Source: Massilia sp. ST3 (lineage in GTDB: Bacteria > Pseudomonadota > Gammaproteobacteria > Burkholderiales > Burkholderiaceae_D). Taken from it: 64,000 nt of DNA. Below the pieces are notes generated by a model that was not told the origin of the DNA, searched no databases, and saw nothing but the letters and a program-made list of their open reading frames with translations. Positions 52,797 to 61,524 of the stretch are shown here, in pieces (position 1 is the first letter of the stretch; each line of letters begins with the position of its first letter). The translations under genes and the position numbers were made by a program. The stretch is from NCBI RefSeq assembly GCF_018119405.1, contig NZ_JAGPWC010000021.1:1-64000 (forward strand). Reading direction: 5' to 3'.

Positions 52797-53718
52797 GCGG
52801 GCCCAGGCGCCCGAGCTTGTCGGGATTGCGCGTCACGTAGATCGCCGTAATCCGGCCACCGTCGATCTCGACGGCCAGGGTTTGCGGCAGGGAATCGATT
52901 TCGCGCGTGATCTGGCCCGGCAGGCCGTCTATCAGGGTCTCGCGCAGCACTTCTCCCGCGCTCCATCCCTTGCCGGCCAGCGCCGCCAGGAAGCGGCCCA
53001 CCTTGTCGATGCCACGGATCGGGTTGATCGACGAATTGCGCTTGCCGCCGCCGTCCGCGTAGAACACCACATCGTCCGCCAGCAGCTGCTTGAGCTGGCC
53101 CAGGTTGCCGCTGCGCGAGGCCGCGAAGAAGGCGCTGGCGATCTTCTGCCGCTGTTCGTCGGCGACCGGGAAGCGCGGCCGCGCCGACTGGACATGGGTG
53201 CGCGCGCGGCTGGCCAGCTGGCGCGCGGCGGCCGGGTCGCGGCCGATGGCGTCGGCCACCTCGGCGAACTCCATCTCGAACACGTCGTGCAGCAGGAAGG
53301 CCGCGCGCTCCAGCGGCGACAGCCGCTCCATGGCCAGCATCAGGGGCAGGGTGATGTCGTCCGCCTCGTCATCGGCGTCGATCCAGGGTTCGGGCAGCCA
53401 GGCGCCAATGTATTGCTCGCGCTGGACGCGGGCCGATTTCAGGACGTCCAGGCACAGGCGGGTGACGGTGCGCACCAGGTAGGCTTCCGGCTCGACCACC
53501 GCGGCGCGGTCGGCGTTGTGCCAGCGCAGGTAGGCGTCCTGCACCACGTCCTCGGCCTCGGCCACCGAGCCGAGCATGCGGTAGGCGATGCGCTGCAGGC
53601 GGCGCCGGCGGGCGGCGAAGAAAGCGGCGAAATCGAGGTCGATGCTGTCCATGCGCTGGGAGCTTACTCCCGGTGCGGTCGCGGCGCTAGTGCATGAGGA
53701 AAGAGGGATGGCGGGCAT
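52783..53718 (-). CDS. ECF41-type sigma factor (SigJ-like) with SnoaL-like C-terminus
   Basis: This 311-residue protein has sigma region 2 (RIAYRMLGSVAEAEDVVQDAYLRW) and region 4 (LSPLERAAFLLHDVFEMEFAEVADAIG). Its C-terminal NTF2-like domain carries the ECF41 signatures DGGGK and NPDKL, and that domain regulates activity in the family instead of an anti-sigma factor. Start 53718 has AAGGA at 5 bases; an internal ATG at 53652 fits family length better but lacks a ribosome binding site. ECF41 genes usually neighbour a carboxymuconolactone-decarboxylase-like gene, which is not seen here. Confidence 0.88.
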   Translation of the reverse strand: MPAIPLSSCTSAATAPGVSSQRMDSIDLDFAAFFAARRRRLQRIAYRMLGSVAEAEDVVQDAYLRWHNADRAAVVEPEAYLVRTVTRLCLDVLKSARVQREQYIGAWLPEPWIDADDEADDITLPLMLAMERLSPLERAAFLLHDVFEMEFAEVADAIGRDPAAARQLASRARTHVQSARPRFPVADEQRQKIASAFFAASRSGNLGQLKQLLADDVVFYADGGGKRNSSINPIRGIDKVGRFLAALAGKGWSAGEVLRETLIDGLPGQITREIDSLPQTLAVEIDGGRITAIYVTRNPDKLGRLGPLSGA

Positions 53719-53778
53719 GTCGTCCTTGGTCGATGCTGATCATGCAGCAAGGACGAGCAGGCGGGCCGCGGTGTGACA

Positions 53779-53803
53779 TGCGGCCGGGAAAAAACCGGCC
53801 GCA
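53779..53803. terminator. Hairpin downstream of the GH39 gene
   Basis: A nine-base stem TGCGGCCGG / CCGGCCGCA with a GAAAAAA loop lies 18 bases past the GH39 stop. The T run is in the loop rather than after the stem, so it is only a possible terminator. Confidence 0.4.
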
Positions 53804-53820
53804 GTCCGATCCCGCCGGAC

Positions 53821-55518
53821 TCAGTAGGTCAGCGTCACCAGCGACACCGCCTGGCGCGGCAGCTGCATCCTGACGACGGCTTTCCCGTCCGCCGTCTTCA
53901 GGCTGGCCGGCTTGCCCAGCTGGGCCAGGGAGCCCGCCTTCTCCAGCGCGGCCACCTGCGCCGGGGTCGGATTGGCGGGCGAACCCATGCGCTTCCAGGC
54001 CGTGTAGGAATTACTGTTGTCCTGGTCGACCCGGTAGTGCCGTAGCTGGACGCGCTTGGCCGGAATCCCGCTGATATGCAGTTCGACCGGCGAGCCGGCA
54101 TCGACGATGTCGTCGTCGTGGTAGTTCCAGACCATCACGGCCACGCTGCGCGCATCCTTGCTTGCCAGTGCGTTGATGTCGGTGCGCGCACCGCGCACGC
54201 CGCCGGCCTGGATGGCGGCCGCGTCATAGGCCTGGTCGCCGCCCACGGCCACGCGCTCGCCGCGCATCATGCCGAGCATGCGGAACACGTTCAGGACCGG
54301 CTTGTCCACGCCATTCGTGGCCAGGTCGCGGAAACCCGCGAACCAGGGCTGGTCTTCGAACTCGAAGGACCAGTTGACGGCGCCGATCAGGTTGACGCCA
54401 CGGCGGGCGGCCAGGTCGTACCCGCGCGCGATGGAGGCCGCGGTATAGCTCGCGTACAGGGTGCCGTTGCGGTAGGCGTTCTCGGGATTGGTCTGCATGC
54501 CGCAGGCGGCGCAGCCTTCCGGGTCGGATTCGCCGATGATCACCGGAATGCCCTTCAGTTCCGGGTACTTCTCGACCAGGGCGAAACCCTGGTCGAGGCG
54601 CTGGAAGTGGATGCCCATGCCCATCTGCACGCGGCCGTCCACGACCTTCGGCTGGCCCTTGGCATGGAAGGCCACGAAGTCGAGCGGGGAGCCGGTCTTG
54701 CCGGTGGCGTGGTTCTTGCCGCGCAGCGCATGCTCGAGGAAGTCGTCCATGAAGCGGCCCGCGCCCGCGGTATGCGGCCCGCCCATGCGCGCCGTCGGCA
54801 GTGCGCGTTTGACGGCGTCGGCGGCGTAGTCGTACATCTTGAAGTATTCGCGCTTGGTGTCGGGCGCGATCAGGTAGTGGCCGTCCGGCTCGTTCCAGAC
54901 TTCCCAGTACCAGCTTTCCACTTCCTTCCGGCCGTAGCGTTCCACGCTGTGCTTGACCCACTGGTAGATCAATTCGGCCCACTTGTCGTAGTCCTTGGGC
55001 GGCGTGGCCCAGCCGGTCATGATCTGCTCGTAGGGTACGCCCGGCTTCCAGCTGTGCTGGTAGGGCTGGGGGCGCTGCGACAGCGCTTCCGGCATGAAGC
55101 CGATCTGGGCCAGTGGCTTCATGCCGCGCTCGACATAGGTGTCGAAGATGGCGTCCACGATGGTCCAGTCGTAGATGGGCTTGCCGTCCTTGTCTTCGCG
55201 GTACATGCCGGTGGAGCCCCATTTGAGGGCATGGCTGCCGTCGCCCGAGGTCATCAGGTTATGCGCGCGCACGTACACGGGGACCGGACTCATGGCCGCG
55301 ATCTGGCCGAGCAGCTTCTTGCCGTTGGGAGCGGTGGTGTAGTTGGGCTCGTCGTAGCCGAACCAGGCCCAGATCGGGGTCATCGGCCCCTTGGACTGGC
55401 TGGCGTCGACGGTCAGCCTGACGGGGGTGGAAGCGGAGGAAGGGGAGGCGGAGGGCGAAGCGGCGAGGCCGAGCGGCGCGGCGGCCGCCAGGCACACGGC
55501 GGAAAGGAGTCTCTTCAT
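53821..55518 (-). CDS. Glycoside hydrolase family 39 (beta-xylosidase-like), exported
   Basis: This 565-residue secreted glycosidase has a signal peptide (about 1-20), then a TIM barrel with the acid/base Glu in VWNEPDG and the nucleophile Glu in IGESDPEG. A C-terminal beta-sandwich follows. The pattern matches GH39 beta-xylosidases, and the DEPNYTT and WAWFGYDE region is typical. It would act in the periplasm or outside on xylan-derived or related oligosaccharides. It is a single gene. Confidence 0.85.
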   Translation of the reverse strand: MKRLLSAVCLAAAAPLGLAASPSASPSSASTPVRLTVDASQSKGPMTPIWAWFGYDEPNYTTAPNGKKLLGQIAAMSPVPVYVRAHNLMTSGDGSHALKWGSTGMYREDKDGKPIYDWTIVDAIFDTYVERGMKPLAQIGFMPEALSQRPQPYQHSWKPGVPYEQIMTGWATPPKDYDKWAELIYQWVKHSVERYGRKEVESWYWEVWNEPDGHYLIAPDTKREYFKMYDYAADAVKRALPTARMGGPHTAGAGRFMDDFLEHALRGKNHATGKTGSPLDFVAFHAKGQPKVVDGRVQMGMGIHFQRLDQGFALVEKYPELKGIPVIIGESDPEGCAACGMQTNPENAYRNGTLYASYTAASIARGYDLAARRGVNLIGAVNWSFEFEDQPWFAGFRDLATNGVDKPVLNVFRMLGMMRGERVAVGGDQAYDAAAIQAGGVRGARTDINALASKDARSVAVMVWNYHDDDIVDAGSPVELHISGIPAKRVQLRHYRVDQDNSNSYTAWKRMGSPANPTPAQVAALEKAGSLAQLGKPASLKTADGKAVVRMQLPRQAVSLVTLTY

Positions 55519-55615
55519 TCTTGTTCTCGTGGAAAGGGATGTAATGACGATGGTAGGGCGCTGCCCACCGACCGTCCAATCACACTTTTCCCCGCCGAGA
55601 TACGGAATCCGGTAT

Positions 55616-55644
55616 CGGCGCGCTGTGACTACGGCAGCGCGCCG
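55616..55644 (-). terminator. Hairpin downstream of the decarboxylase gene
   Basis: CGGCGCGCTG pairs with CAGCGCGCCG across a 9-base loop, starting 11 bases after the decarboxylase stop on the minus strand. No T tract follows. Confidence 0.45.
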
Positions 55645-55655
55645 GCCGAGAGAAC

Positions 55656-57914
55656 TCAGGCCTCCTGCATCACGCAGTCGACGAAGTAGCCCAGCTTGCC
55701 GTCCACCTCGCGCTTGACCAGGCCGTGCACGTCGGTCTCGAAGCCCGGGAAGCGCTCGTTGAAGTCGCGCGCGAAGCGCAGGTAGTCGACGATGGTCTTG
55801 TTGAAGCGCTCGCCCGGGATCAGGAGCGGAATGCCCGGCGGGTAAGGCGTCAGCAGGATGGCCGTGATGCGGCCTTCCAGTTCGTCGATCGCCACGCGTT
55901 CGATCTGGCGGTGCGCCATCTTGGCGAAGGCGTCCGAAGGCTTCATGGCAGGGACCATGTCCGACAGGTACATCTCGGTGGTCAGGCGCGCCACGTCGTA
56001 CTGGGCATAGAACTGGTGGATCTCGGTGCACAGGTCGCGCAGGCCGCGGTTCTCGTAGCGCGGGTTGGCGCTCGCGTACTGCGGCATCACGCGCCACATC
56101 GGCTGGTTCTTGTCGTAGTCGTCCTTGAACTGCTGCAGCGCCGTCACCAGGGTGTTCCAGCGGCCCTTGGTGATGCCGATGGTGAACATGATGAAGAAGG
56201 AGTATAGGCCGCACTTCTCGATGATCACGCCGTGCTCGGCCAGGTACTTGGTCACGATCGAGGCCGGGATGCCGGTCTCGCCGAACTTGCCGTCCAGGCT
56301 CAGGCCCGGGGTCACGATGGTGGACTTGATCGGGTCCAGCATGTTGAAGCCCTCGGCCAGCTTGCCGAAGCCGTGCCAGTCGTCGTCGGCATGGATCATC
56401 CAGTCCTTCTGTTCGCCGATGCCTTCCTCCGACATCACGTCCGGGCCCCAGACCTTGAACCACCAGTCCTGGCCGAAGTCCTCGTCCACCTTCTTCATGG
56501 CGCGGCGGAAGTCCAGGGCTTCCAGGATCGATTCCTCGACCAGGGCGGTGCCGCCCGGCGCTTCCATCATGGCCGCGGCCACGTCGCAGGACGCGATGAT
56601 GGAATACTGCGGCGAGGTCGAGGTGTGCATCAGGTAGGCCTCGTTGAAGGCGTCCTGGTCGAGCTTGACCGACTCCGACTCGCGCACCAGCACCTGCGAG
56701 GCCTGCGACAGGCCGGCCAGCAGCTTGTGGGTCGACTGGGTCGAGAAGATCATCGACTCCTTGGCGCGCGGGCGGTCCTTGCCGATCGCGTGCATGTTCT
56801 TGTAGAAGTCGTGGAAGGCGGCGTGCGGCAGCCAGGCTTCGTCGAAGTGCAGGGTGTCGATCTTGCCGTCCAGCATTTCGCGCAGGGTCTCGACGTTGTA
56901 CACCACGCCGTCGTAGGTCGACTGCGTGATGGTCAGGATGCGCGGCTTCTTGTTGACGGCTTCGCGGGCGAACGGATTCGCCTCGATCTTGCGGGCGATC
57001 GATTCGGGGGTGAATTCTTCCAGCGGGATCGGGCCGATGATGCCGAGGTTGTTACGCGTCGGCATCAGGAACACGGGAATCGCGCCACACATGATGATCG
57101 AGTGCAGGATCGACTTGTGGCAGTTGCGGTCGACCACGACGATGTCGCCCGGCGCGACGGTCGAGTGCCAGACCATCTTGTTCGAGGTCGAGGTGCCGTT
57201 GGTCACGAAGTAGCAGTGGTCGGCATTGTAGATGCGCGCCGCGTTGCGCTCCGACTTGGCCACCGGGCCGGTGTGGTCGAGCAGCTGGCCGAGTTCCTCG
57301 ACCGCGTTGCAGACGTCGGCGCGCAGCATGTTCTCGCCGAAGAACTGGTGGAACATCTGGCCGATCGGGCTCTTCAAAAAGGCGACGCCGCCCGAGTGGC
57401 CCGGGCAGTGCCAGGAGTAGGAGCCATCGTAGGCGTAGTTCACCAGCGCGCGGAAGAAGGGCGGCGCCAGGCTGTCGAGGTAGGACTTGGCTTCGCGGAT
57501 GATGTGGCGCGCCACGAATTCCGGGGTGTCCTCGAACATGTGGATGAAGCCGTGCAGCTCCTTCAGGATGTCGTTCGGGATGTGGCGGCTGGTGCGGGTC
57601 TCGCCATAGATGTAGATCGGGATGTCCGCGTTCTTGTGGCGGATCTCCTGGACGAAGGCGCGCAGGCCGGAGAGGGCGAAATCCGTCTCTTCCAGCGAGC
57701 CGCCGCCGAACTCCTCGTCGTCGATGGAGAGCACAAAAGCAGAAGCGCGCGACTGCTGCTGGGCGAAGGAGGACAGGTCGCCGTAGCTGGTGACGCCCAC
57801 GACCTCCATGCCTTCCTGTTCCATCGCGGCCGCCAGCGCGCGAATGCCGAGACCGGAGGTGTTCTCCGAGCGGAAGTCCTCGTCAATGATGACGATGGGG
57901 AAACGAAATTTCAT
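55656..57914 (-). CDS. Orn/Lys/Arg decarboxylase (fold type I, AdiA/LdcC-like)
   Basis: This 752-residue PLP enzyme has the N-terminal wing domain, the large catalytic domain with the PLP lysine in STQSTHKLLAG, and the C-terminal domain. Length and domain plan match the AdiA/CadA/SpeC group. Burkholderiales homologues are usually annotated as arginine or lysine decarboxylases; I cannot fix the substrate by eye. Decarboxylation consumes a proton and yields a polyamine precursor or acid resistance. The ATG at 57914 follows GGAG. Confidence 0.9.
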   Translation of the reverse strand: MKFRFPIVIIDEDFRSENTSGLGIRALAAAMEQEGMEVVGVTSYGDLSSFAQQQSRASAFVLSIDDEEFGGGSLEETDFALSGLRAFVQEIRHKNADIPIYIYGETRTSRHIPNDILKELHGFIHMFEDTPEFVARHIIREAKSYLDSLAPPFFRALVNYAYDGSYSWHCPGHSGGVAFLKSPIGQMFHQFFGENMLRADVCNAVEELGQLLDHTGPVAKSERNAARIYNADHCYFVTNGTSTSNKMVWHSTVAPGDIVVVDRNCHKSILHSIIMCGAIPVFLMPTRNNLGIIGPIPLEEFTPESIARKIEANPFAREAVNKKPRILTITQSTYDGVVYNVETLREMLDGKIDTLHFDEAWLPHAAFHDFYKNMHAIGKDRPRAKESMIFSTQSTHKLLAGLSQASQVLVRESESVKLDQDAFNEAYLMHTSTSPQYSIIASCDVAAAMMEAPGGTALVEESILEALDFRRAMKKVDEDFGQDWWFKVWGPDVMSEEGIGEQKDWMIHADDDWHGFGKLAEGFNMLDPIKSTIVTPGLSLDGKFGETGIPASIVTKYLAEHGVIIEKCGLYSFFIMFTIGITKGRWNTLVTALQQFKDDYDKNQPMWRVMPQYASANPRYENRGLRDLCTEIHQFYAQYDVARLTTEMYLSDMVPAMKPSDAFAKMAHRQIERVAIDELEGRITAILLTPYPPGIPLLIPGERFNKTIVDYLRFARDFNERFPGFETDVHGLVKREVDGKLGYFVDCVMQEA

Positions 57915-58145
57915 CGACAGCTCCAAAGCGAAGCGCCGTGGAGGCGGCGGTCCCTCACCGGGTCATCCCGGACAGGCCCGGCCGCCGCGCACGGCACCGA
58001 AAAAAAGAAGAAGCGGATTTTCGCAGAAATCAGGGACTCCGGTGCAAGTTTTTTTGCTAGATTAGCCAGAGTCCGCGATCCGCGGCGCACTACAGGGGCA
58101 TTACCGGGACGCTGCGAGGGCGCTACACGGGCCCCTTTGGACGTC

Positions 58146-58784
58146 TCAGTTGTCGAGCCGCCGGCTGGCCCGGCGCAGGCCCTCGGTGAGGGCGGCCGCC
58201 GCCAGTGCGCTCATCAGGGGTACGGGCGAGAAGGCCGTCGGCGTGCTGTGCAGGGCGGCGAAGATGCCCAGGGTGATGCCGAAGGCGGCCACCGCGCAGG
58301 TCAGGGTCAGCAGCCAGGTGCGGCGCGCCAGCAGGGTGATGGCGGCCAGCGAGATCGCGATCTGCTGGGCCACCGAGGCGGCCGCCCACTGGCGCTGGCG
58401 GTGCAGCTCGTCCTCGGCGCGGCGATTCCATTCGCTCGAGGAGGATTCCCAGCGCTCCGCTTCCTTGCGGATGACTTCCTTCTCGGTCTGGTAGCGCGAC
58501 ACTTCGTCGCGGTAGCGCAGCTGGTTCATGCCCGGCAGGTTCGCTGCCAGCTCGGCCAGGTTCTGCTTGTTCGACTTGGCCTGGTAATGGCTCCAGGCAT
58601 TGGCGGCGCTGGTCTTGTCGATCGCCGCATTGCTCTTGTACATGGCGGCGTCGTTGTGCGAGGAGCTGCCCAGGAAGGCGAACAGGGTGCCGAGGGTCGC
58701 CAGCACGGCGATCAGCACGGCGATCTTGCCGGCGAAGCGGTCGCCGCCGCGGGAACCCGGCGCGAGGATGAAGTGGTCGGACAT
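58146..58784 (-). CDS. DUF4337 family membrane protein
   Basis: This 212-residue protein has an N-terminal transmembrane helix (about 20-40). A long, probably coiled-coil segment (about 50-130, SNAAIDKTSAANAWSHYQAK) follows, then two or three C-terminal helices. This is the DUF4337 layout; its function is unknown. The start codon overlaps the folA stop region, so it is in the folA operon. Confidence 0.8.
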   Translation of the reverse strand: MSDHFILAPGSRGGDRFAGKIAVLIAVLATLGTLFAFLGSSSHNDAAMYKSNAAIDKTSAANAWSHYQAKSNKQNLAELAANLPGMNQLRYRDEVSRYQTEKEVIRKEAERWESSSSEWNRRAEDELHRQRQWAAASVAQQIAISLAAITLLARRTWLLTLTCAVAAFGITLGIFAALHSTPTAFSPVPLMSALAAAALTEGLRRASRRLDN

Positions 58785-59279
58785 TCAGCGGCTCTCCTTA
58801 CGGATATAGGTGACGAACGCGTAGTCGTAGCCGTTGGCGTCGGAATGGTGGTTCTCGCGTTCGGTCTCCTGCCAGACCGCGGGGTCGATCGGCGGGAAGA
58901 AGGTGTCGCAAGGGAACGTATGAGCGATGTGGGTGACGATCATCGCATCGGCGATGTCCATCGCCTCGCGGAAGATCTGGGCCCCGCCGATGATGCTGGC
59001 CGGCTCGCCCGCCAGCAGCGCCAGCGCCGCCTCGAGCGAGCCCGCGCTGTCGACGCCCTCGTGGCGCCAGTCGGCGTTGCGGGTGATCACGATGTTGCGC
59101 CGCTTGGGCAGCGGGCGCCCGATCGAATCGAAGGTCTTGCGGCCCATCAGGACCGGCTTGCCGAGGGTCACGCGCTTGAAGTGGGCCAGGTCCTCGGGCA
59201 GGTGCCAGGGGAGCTGGTTGTCGATGCCGATGCCGTTCCGCGCGTCGACCGCCACGACCAGGGTCAGGCGGGGCGTCAA
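58785..59279 (-). CDS. folA: Dihydrofolate reductase
   Basis: This enzyme of about 164 residues (E. coli 159) reduces dihydrofolate using NADPH. VVAVDARNGIGIDNQLPWHLPEDLAHFK, GRKTFDSIGRPLP, and SIIGGAQIFREA are diagnostic. The only start that gives family length is TTG at 59279-59277. It has no ribosome binding site of its own but overlaps the stop of a 15-codon ORF (TTGA). The next in-frame ATG upstream (59432) would add 51 unrelated residues. It works with thyA and dcd in thymidylate synthesis. Confidence 0.92.
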   Translation of the reverse strand: MTPRLTLVVAVDARNGIGIDNQLPWHLPEDLAHFKRVTLGKPVLMGRKTFDSIGRPLPKRRNIVITRNADWRHEGVDSAGSLEAALALLAGEPASIIGGAQIFREAMDIADAMIVTHIAHTFPCDTFFPPIDPAVWQETERENHHSDANGYDYAFVTYIRKESR

Positions 59280-59323
59280 GGCCGGGCCTGCTGCGTGAAG
59301 GTGGCGGGAAGAAGAGCCGGCAT
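59276..59323 (-). CDS. 15-codon leader ORF coupled to folA
   Basis: ATG at 59323-59321 encodes MPALLPATFTQQARP and stops at TGA 59278-59276, overlapping the folA TTG start. A good AAGGA lies 8 bases before the ATG. The ORF probably feeds ribosomes to folA by reinitiation, setting its level. It could alternatively signal a one-base sequence error in folA's 5' end. Confidence 0.6.
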   Translation of the reverse strand: MPALLPATFTQQARP

Positions 59324-59534
59324 AACGGTATTCCTTATCGAGTAACCCAAAGTTGCCGATGGTGTAACGACTGCGCGCGGCTGTCAAGTAGTCCTTTCGG
59401 CAGCGTCCGGTGACAGCTGTCCCCGGCCGCAAATATGTTGCATAATATCAAACTTTACGGCGGCCGGTAATCTTGCGATTGAGCAAGAGCGCCGGCGGAC
59501 CAGCGCAAACGCCGTCCCACACTGGCATATACCC

Positions 59535-60707
59535 ATGAAAAACCGAAGCGCCGATGGGCTGCGCGGTCTGGCGGCGCTGAACGTCGCCATCACCCATTTC
59601 GTCGCAGCCTTCCTCCCCTGGCTGCTCTACTACAATTACGGCGTCCTGTTTCCCCGCTTCGAGGGCGACAGCGCCTGGGCCGAGGTCTTCAGTTCGCCCT
59701 TGCTGACCTTGTTCTACAACGGGCATTTCGCGGTCCTGATCTTCTTCGTGCTGTCGGGCTACGTGCTGACCCTGCCTTACTTCGAGCAGCCCGCCGCGGT
59801 CGCCGCGACCGCGCTGCGCCGCCGCCTGTGGGCGCGCTACCTGCGCCTGAATGTGCCGATCGCGGCCGCCGTCGCCCTGTCCTGGCTGGCCTACCGCTAT
59901 GGCCTGTACCAGCACGCGGCGGCGGCGCCCCTGTCCGGTTCGCTGAAATGGCTGGGGAGCGTCTATCCGCCCGGCCTGGACGGCGCGCTGGCCTTGAAGG
60001 AGGCGCTGTTCGGCTCGATCGTCCTGGGCCAGGCCGCCTTCGTGCCGCCGCTGTGGACGCTGAAGGTCGAGTTCATCGGTTCGCTCTACATCTTGCTGTT
60101 CTACCTGGCCAGGCCGGCGCGCTTCACCTGGCTGCCGCTGGCGCTCGTGCTGCCCTTGCTGTATGCGGTGCATGGCGAGCAGTCGGTCTATTACTATGCG
60201 ATCTTCGCCGGGTCCATGCTGCACGGCCTGCGCCTCGGGCGGCCGGCCCAGGCCGCGCTGCTCCTTTTGGGGCTGTACCTGGGCGCCTACCAGCATTTCC
60301 GTGCGATGTACGGCTTCCTGCCGGCGCCGCAGCTGTGGGACGTGAAGTCGGCCTACAACACGCTGGGCGCGGTTTGCCTGTGCGCGGCGGTGCTGTCGGG
60401 ACTGGGGCGCGGCCTGCTGGAGTCGAGAGCGGTCCAGTTCCTGGGACGGGTCTCGTTCTCGCTCTACCTGCTGCACTTCATGATCCTGTGCGCCTTCTCG
60501 GCGGCGATCTACGTGCGCTTCCCGCGCGAGCCGCTCTACATCGGGGCAGGGTTCGCGGCCTATCTGGCGCTCTGCCTGGGCGCCGCGGCGCTGTTCGAGC
60601 GCTGGGTCGACCGCCCGGCGATCAGGCTGTCGCGCCGCTTCGGCGCGCTGGTATGCCCGGGCGCCGCGGCGCCCGGCGAGACGCTTACACGGCGACAGGC
60701 GCCTTGA
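59535..60707 (+). CDS. Acyltransferase family 3 membrane protein
   Basis: This 390-residue protein has ten or so transmembrane helices. An early [16 protein letters not shown] carries the conserved Arg and His of acyltransferase-3 enzymes, followed by [11 protein letters not shown]. Such enzymes O-acylate surface polysaccharides, lipids or peptidoglycan precursors. The final 23 bases overlap the convergent thyA gene. The acceptor is unknown. Confidence 0.85.
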   Translation: MKNRSADGLRGLAALNVAITHFVAAFLPWLLYYNYGVLFPRFEGDSAWAEVFSSPLLTLFYNGHFAVLIFFVLSGYVLTLPYFEQPAAVAATALRRRLWARYLRLNVPIAAAVALSWLAYRYGLYQHAAAAPLSGSLKWLGSVYPPGLDGALALKEALFGSIVLGQAAFVPPLWTLKVEFIGSLYILLFYLARPARFTWLPLALVLPLLYAVHGEQSVYYYAIFAGSMLHGLRLGRPAQAALLLLGLYLGAYQHFRAMYGFLPAPQLWDVKSAYNTLGAVCLCAAVLSGLGRGLLESRAVQFLGRVSFSLYLLHFMILCAFSAAIYVRFPREPLYIGAGFAAYLALCLGAAALFERWVDRPAIRLSRRFGALVCPGAAAPGETLTRRQAP

Positions 60708-61479
60708 TGCCGGGGTGGGGGTCGTAGCCGCTCACCTCGAAGTCCTCGAAGCGGTAGTCGAACAGCGAGTCCGGCTTGCGCTTGATCTCCAGGCGCGGCA
60801 GCGCGCGGGTGTCGCGCGAGAGCTGTAGCTCGACCTGTTCCAGGTGGTTGGCGTACAGGTGGCAGTCGCCCCCGGTCCAGACGAAGTCGCCCACTTCCAG
60901 GCCCGCCTGCTGGGCCATCATGTGGGTCAGGATCGCATACGAGGCGATATTGAAGGGCACGCCCAGGAAGATGTCGGCGCTGCGCTGGTAGAGCTGGCAG
61001 GACAGCTTGCCGTCGGCGACGTAGAACTGGAACAGGGCGTGGCAGGGCGGCAGCTTCATGCGCGGCACGTCGGCCACGTTCCAGGCCGAGACGATCATGC
61101 GGCGCGAATCCGGGTTGCTGCGGATCTGGTCCATCACCTGGGCGATCTGGTCGATGTGCTCGCCGTTCGGAGCCGGCCAGCTGCGCCACTGGTAGCCGTA
61201 GACCGGGCCCAGGTTGCCCTCCGCGTCGGCCCACTCGTCCCAGATCGTGACGCCGTTTTCCTTCAGGTAGGCGATGTTGGTCGAGCCCTGCAGGAACCAC
61301 AGCAGCTCGTGGATGATCGACTTGAGGTGGACCTTCTTGGTGGTCAGCAGGGGAAAGCCTTCCTGCAGGTTGAAGCGCATCTGGTAGCCGAACACCGACA
61401 GGGTGCCGGTGCCGGTGCGGTCGGTCTTGATGGCGCCATGCTCTTTCACATGGCGCATGAATTCGAGGTATTGGCGCAT
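60685..61479 (-). CDS. thyA: Thymidylate synthase
   Basis: This 264-residue protein has the same length as the E. coli enzyme. It methylates dUMP to dTMP using methylene-tetrahydrofolate. The catalytic cysteine is in [11 protein letters not shown], with the dUMP-binding [18 protein letters not shown] and the early [13 protein letters not shown] loop. It lies in the same region as folA, its cofactor-recycling partner, but is transcribed separately. Confidence 0.97.
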   Translation of the reverse strand: MRQYLEFMRHVKEHGAIKTDRTGTGTLSVFGYQMRFNLQEGFPLLTTKKVHLKSIIHELLWFLQGSTNIAYLKENGVTIWDEWADAEGNLGPVYGYQWRSWPAPNGEHIDQIAQVMDQIRSNPDSRRMIVSAWNVADVPRMKLPPCHALFQFYVADGKLSCQLYQRSADIFLGVPFNIASYAILTHMMAQQAGLEVGDFVWTGGDCHLYANHLEQVELQLSRDTRALPRLEIKRKPDSLFDYRFEDFEVSGYDPHPGIKAPVAV

Positions 61480-61524
61480 TGGTGTCCTGCCGTTTCGTCC
61501 TTCTGATAAGCCGGCTATTGTAAC

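Noticed and set aside
56232..59345. Very long open frame (over 1000 codons) on the plus strand opposite the decarboxylase, DUF4337 and folA genes
   Set aside because: It spans three well-supported minus-strand genes, and its product is rich in Arg, Gly, Val and His without domains. This is typical of antisense frames in GC-rich DNA.
58785..59432. A 215-residue FolA starting at an upstream ATG
   Set aside because: The extra 51 N-terminal residues match nothing in DHFR. The TTG at 59279 gives the expected length and overlaps the stop of a leader ORF with a good ribosome binding site.
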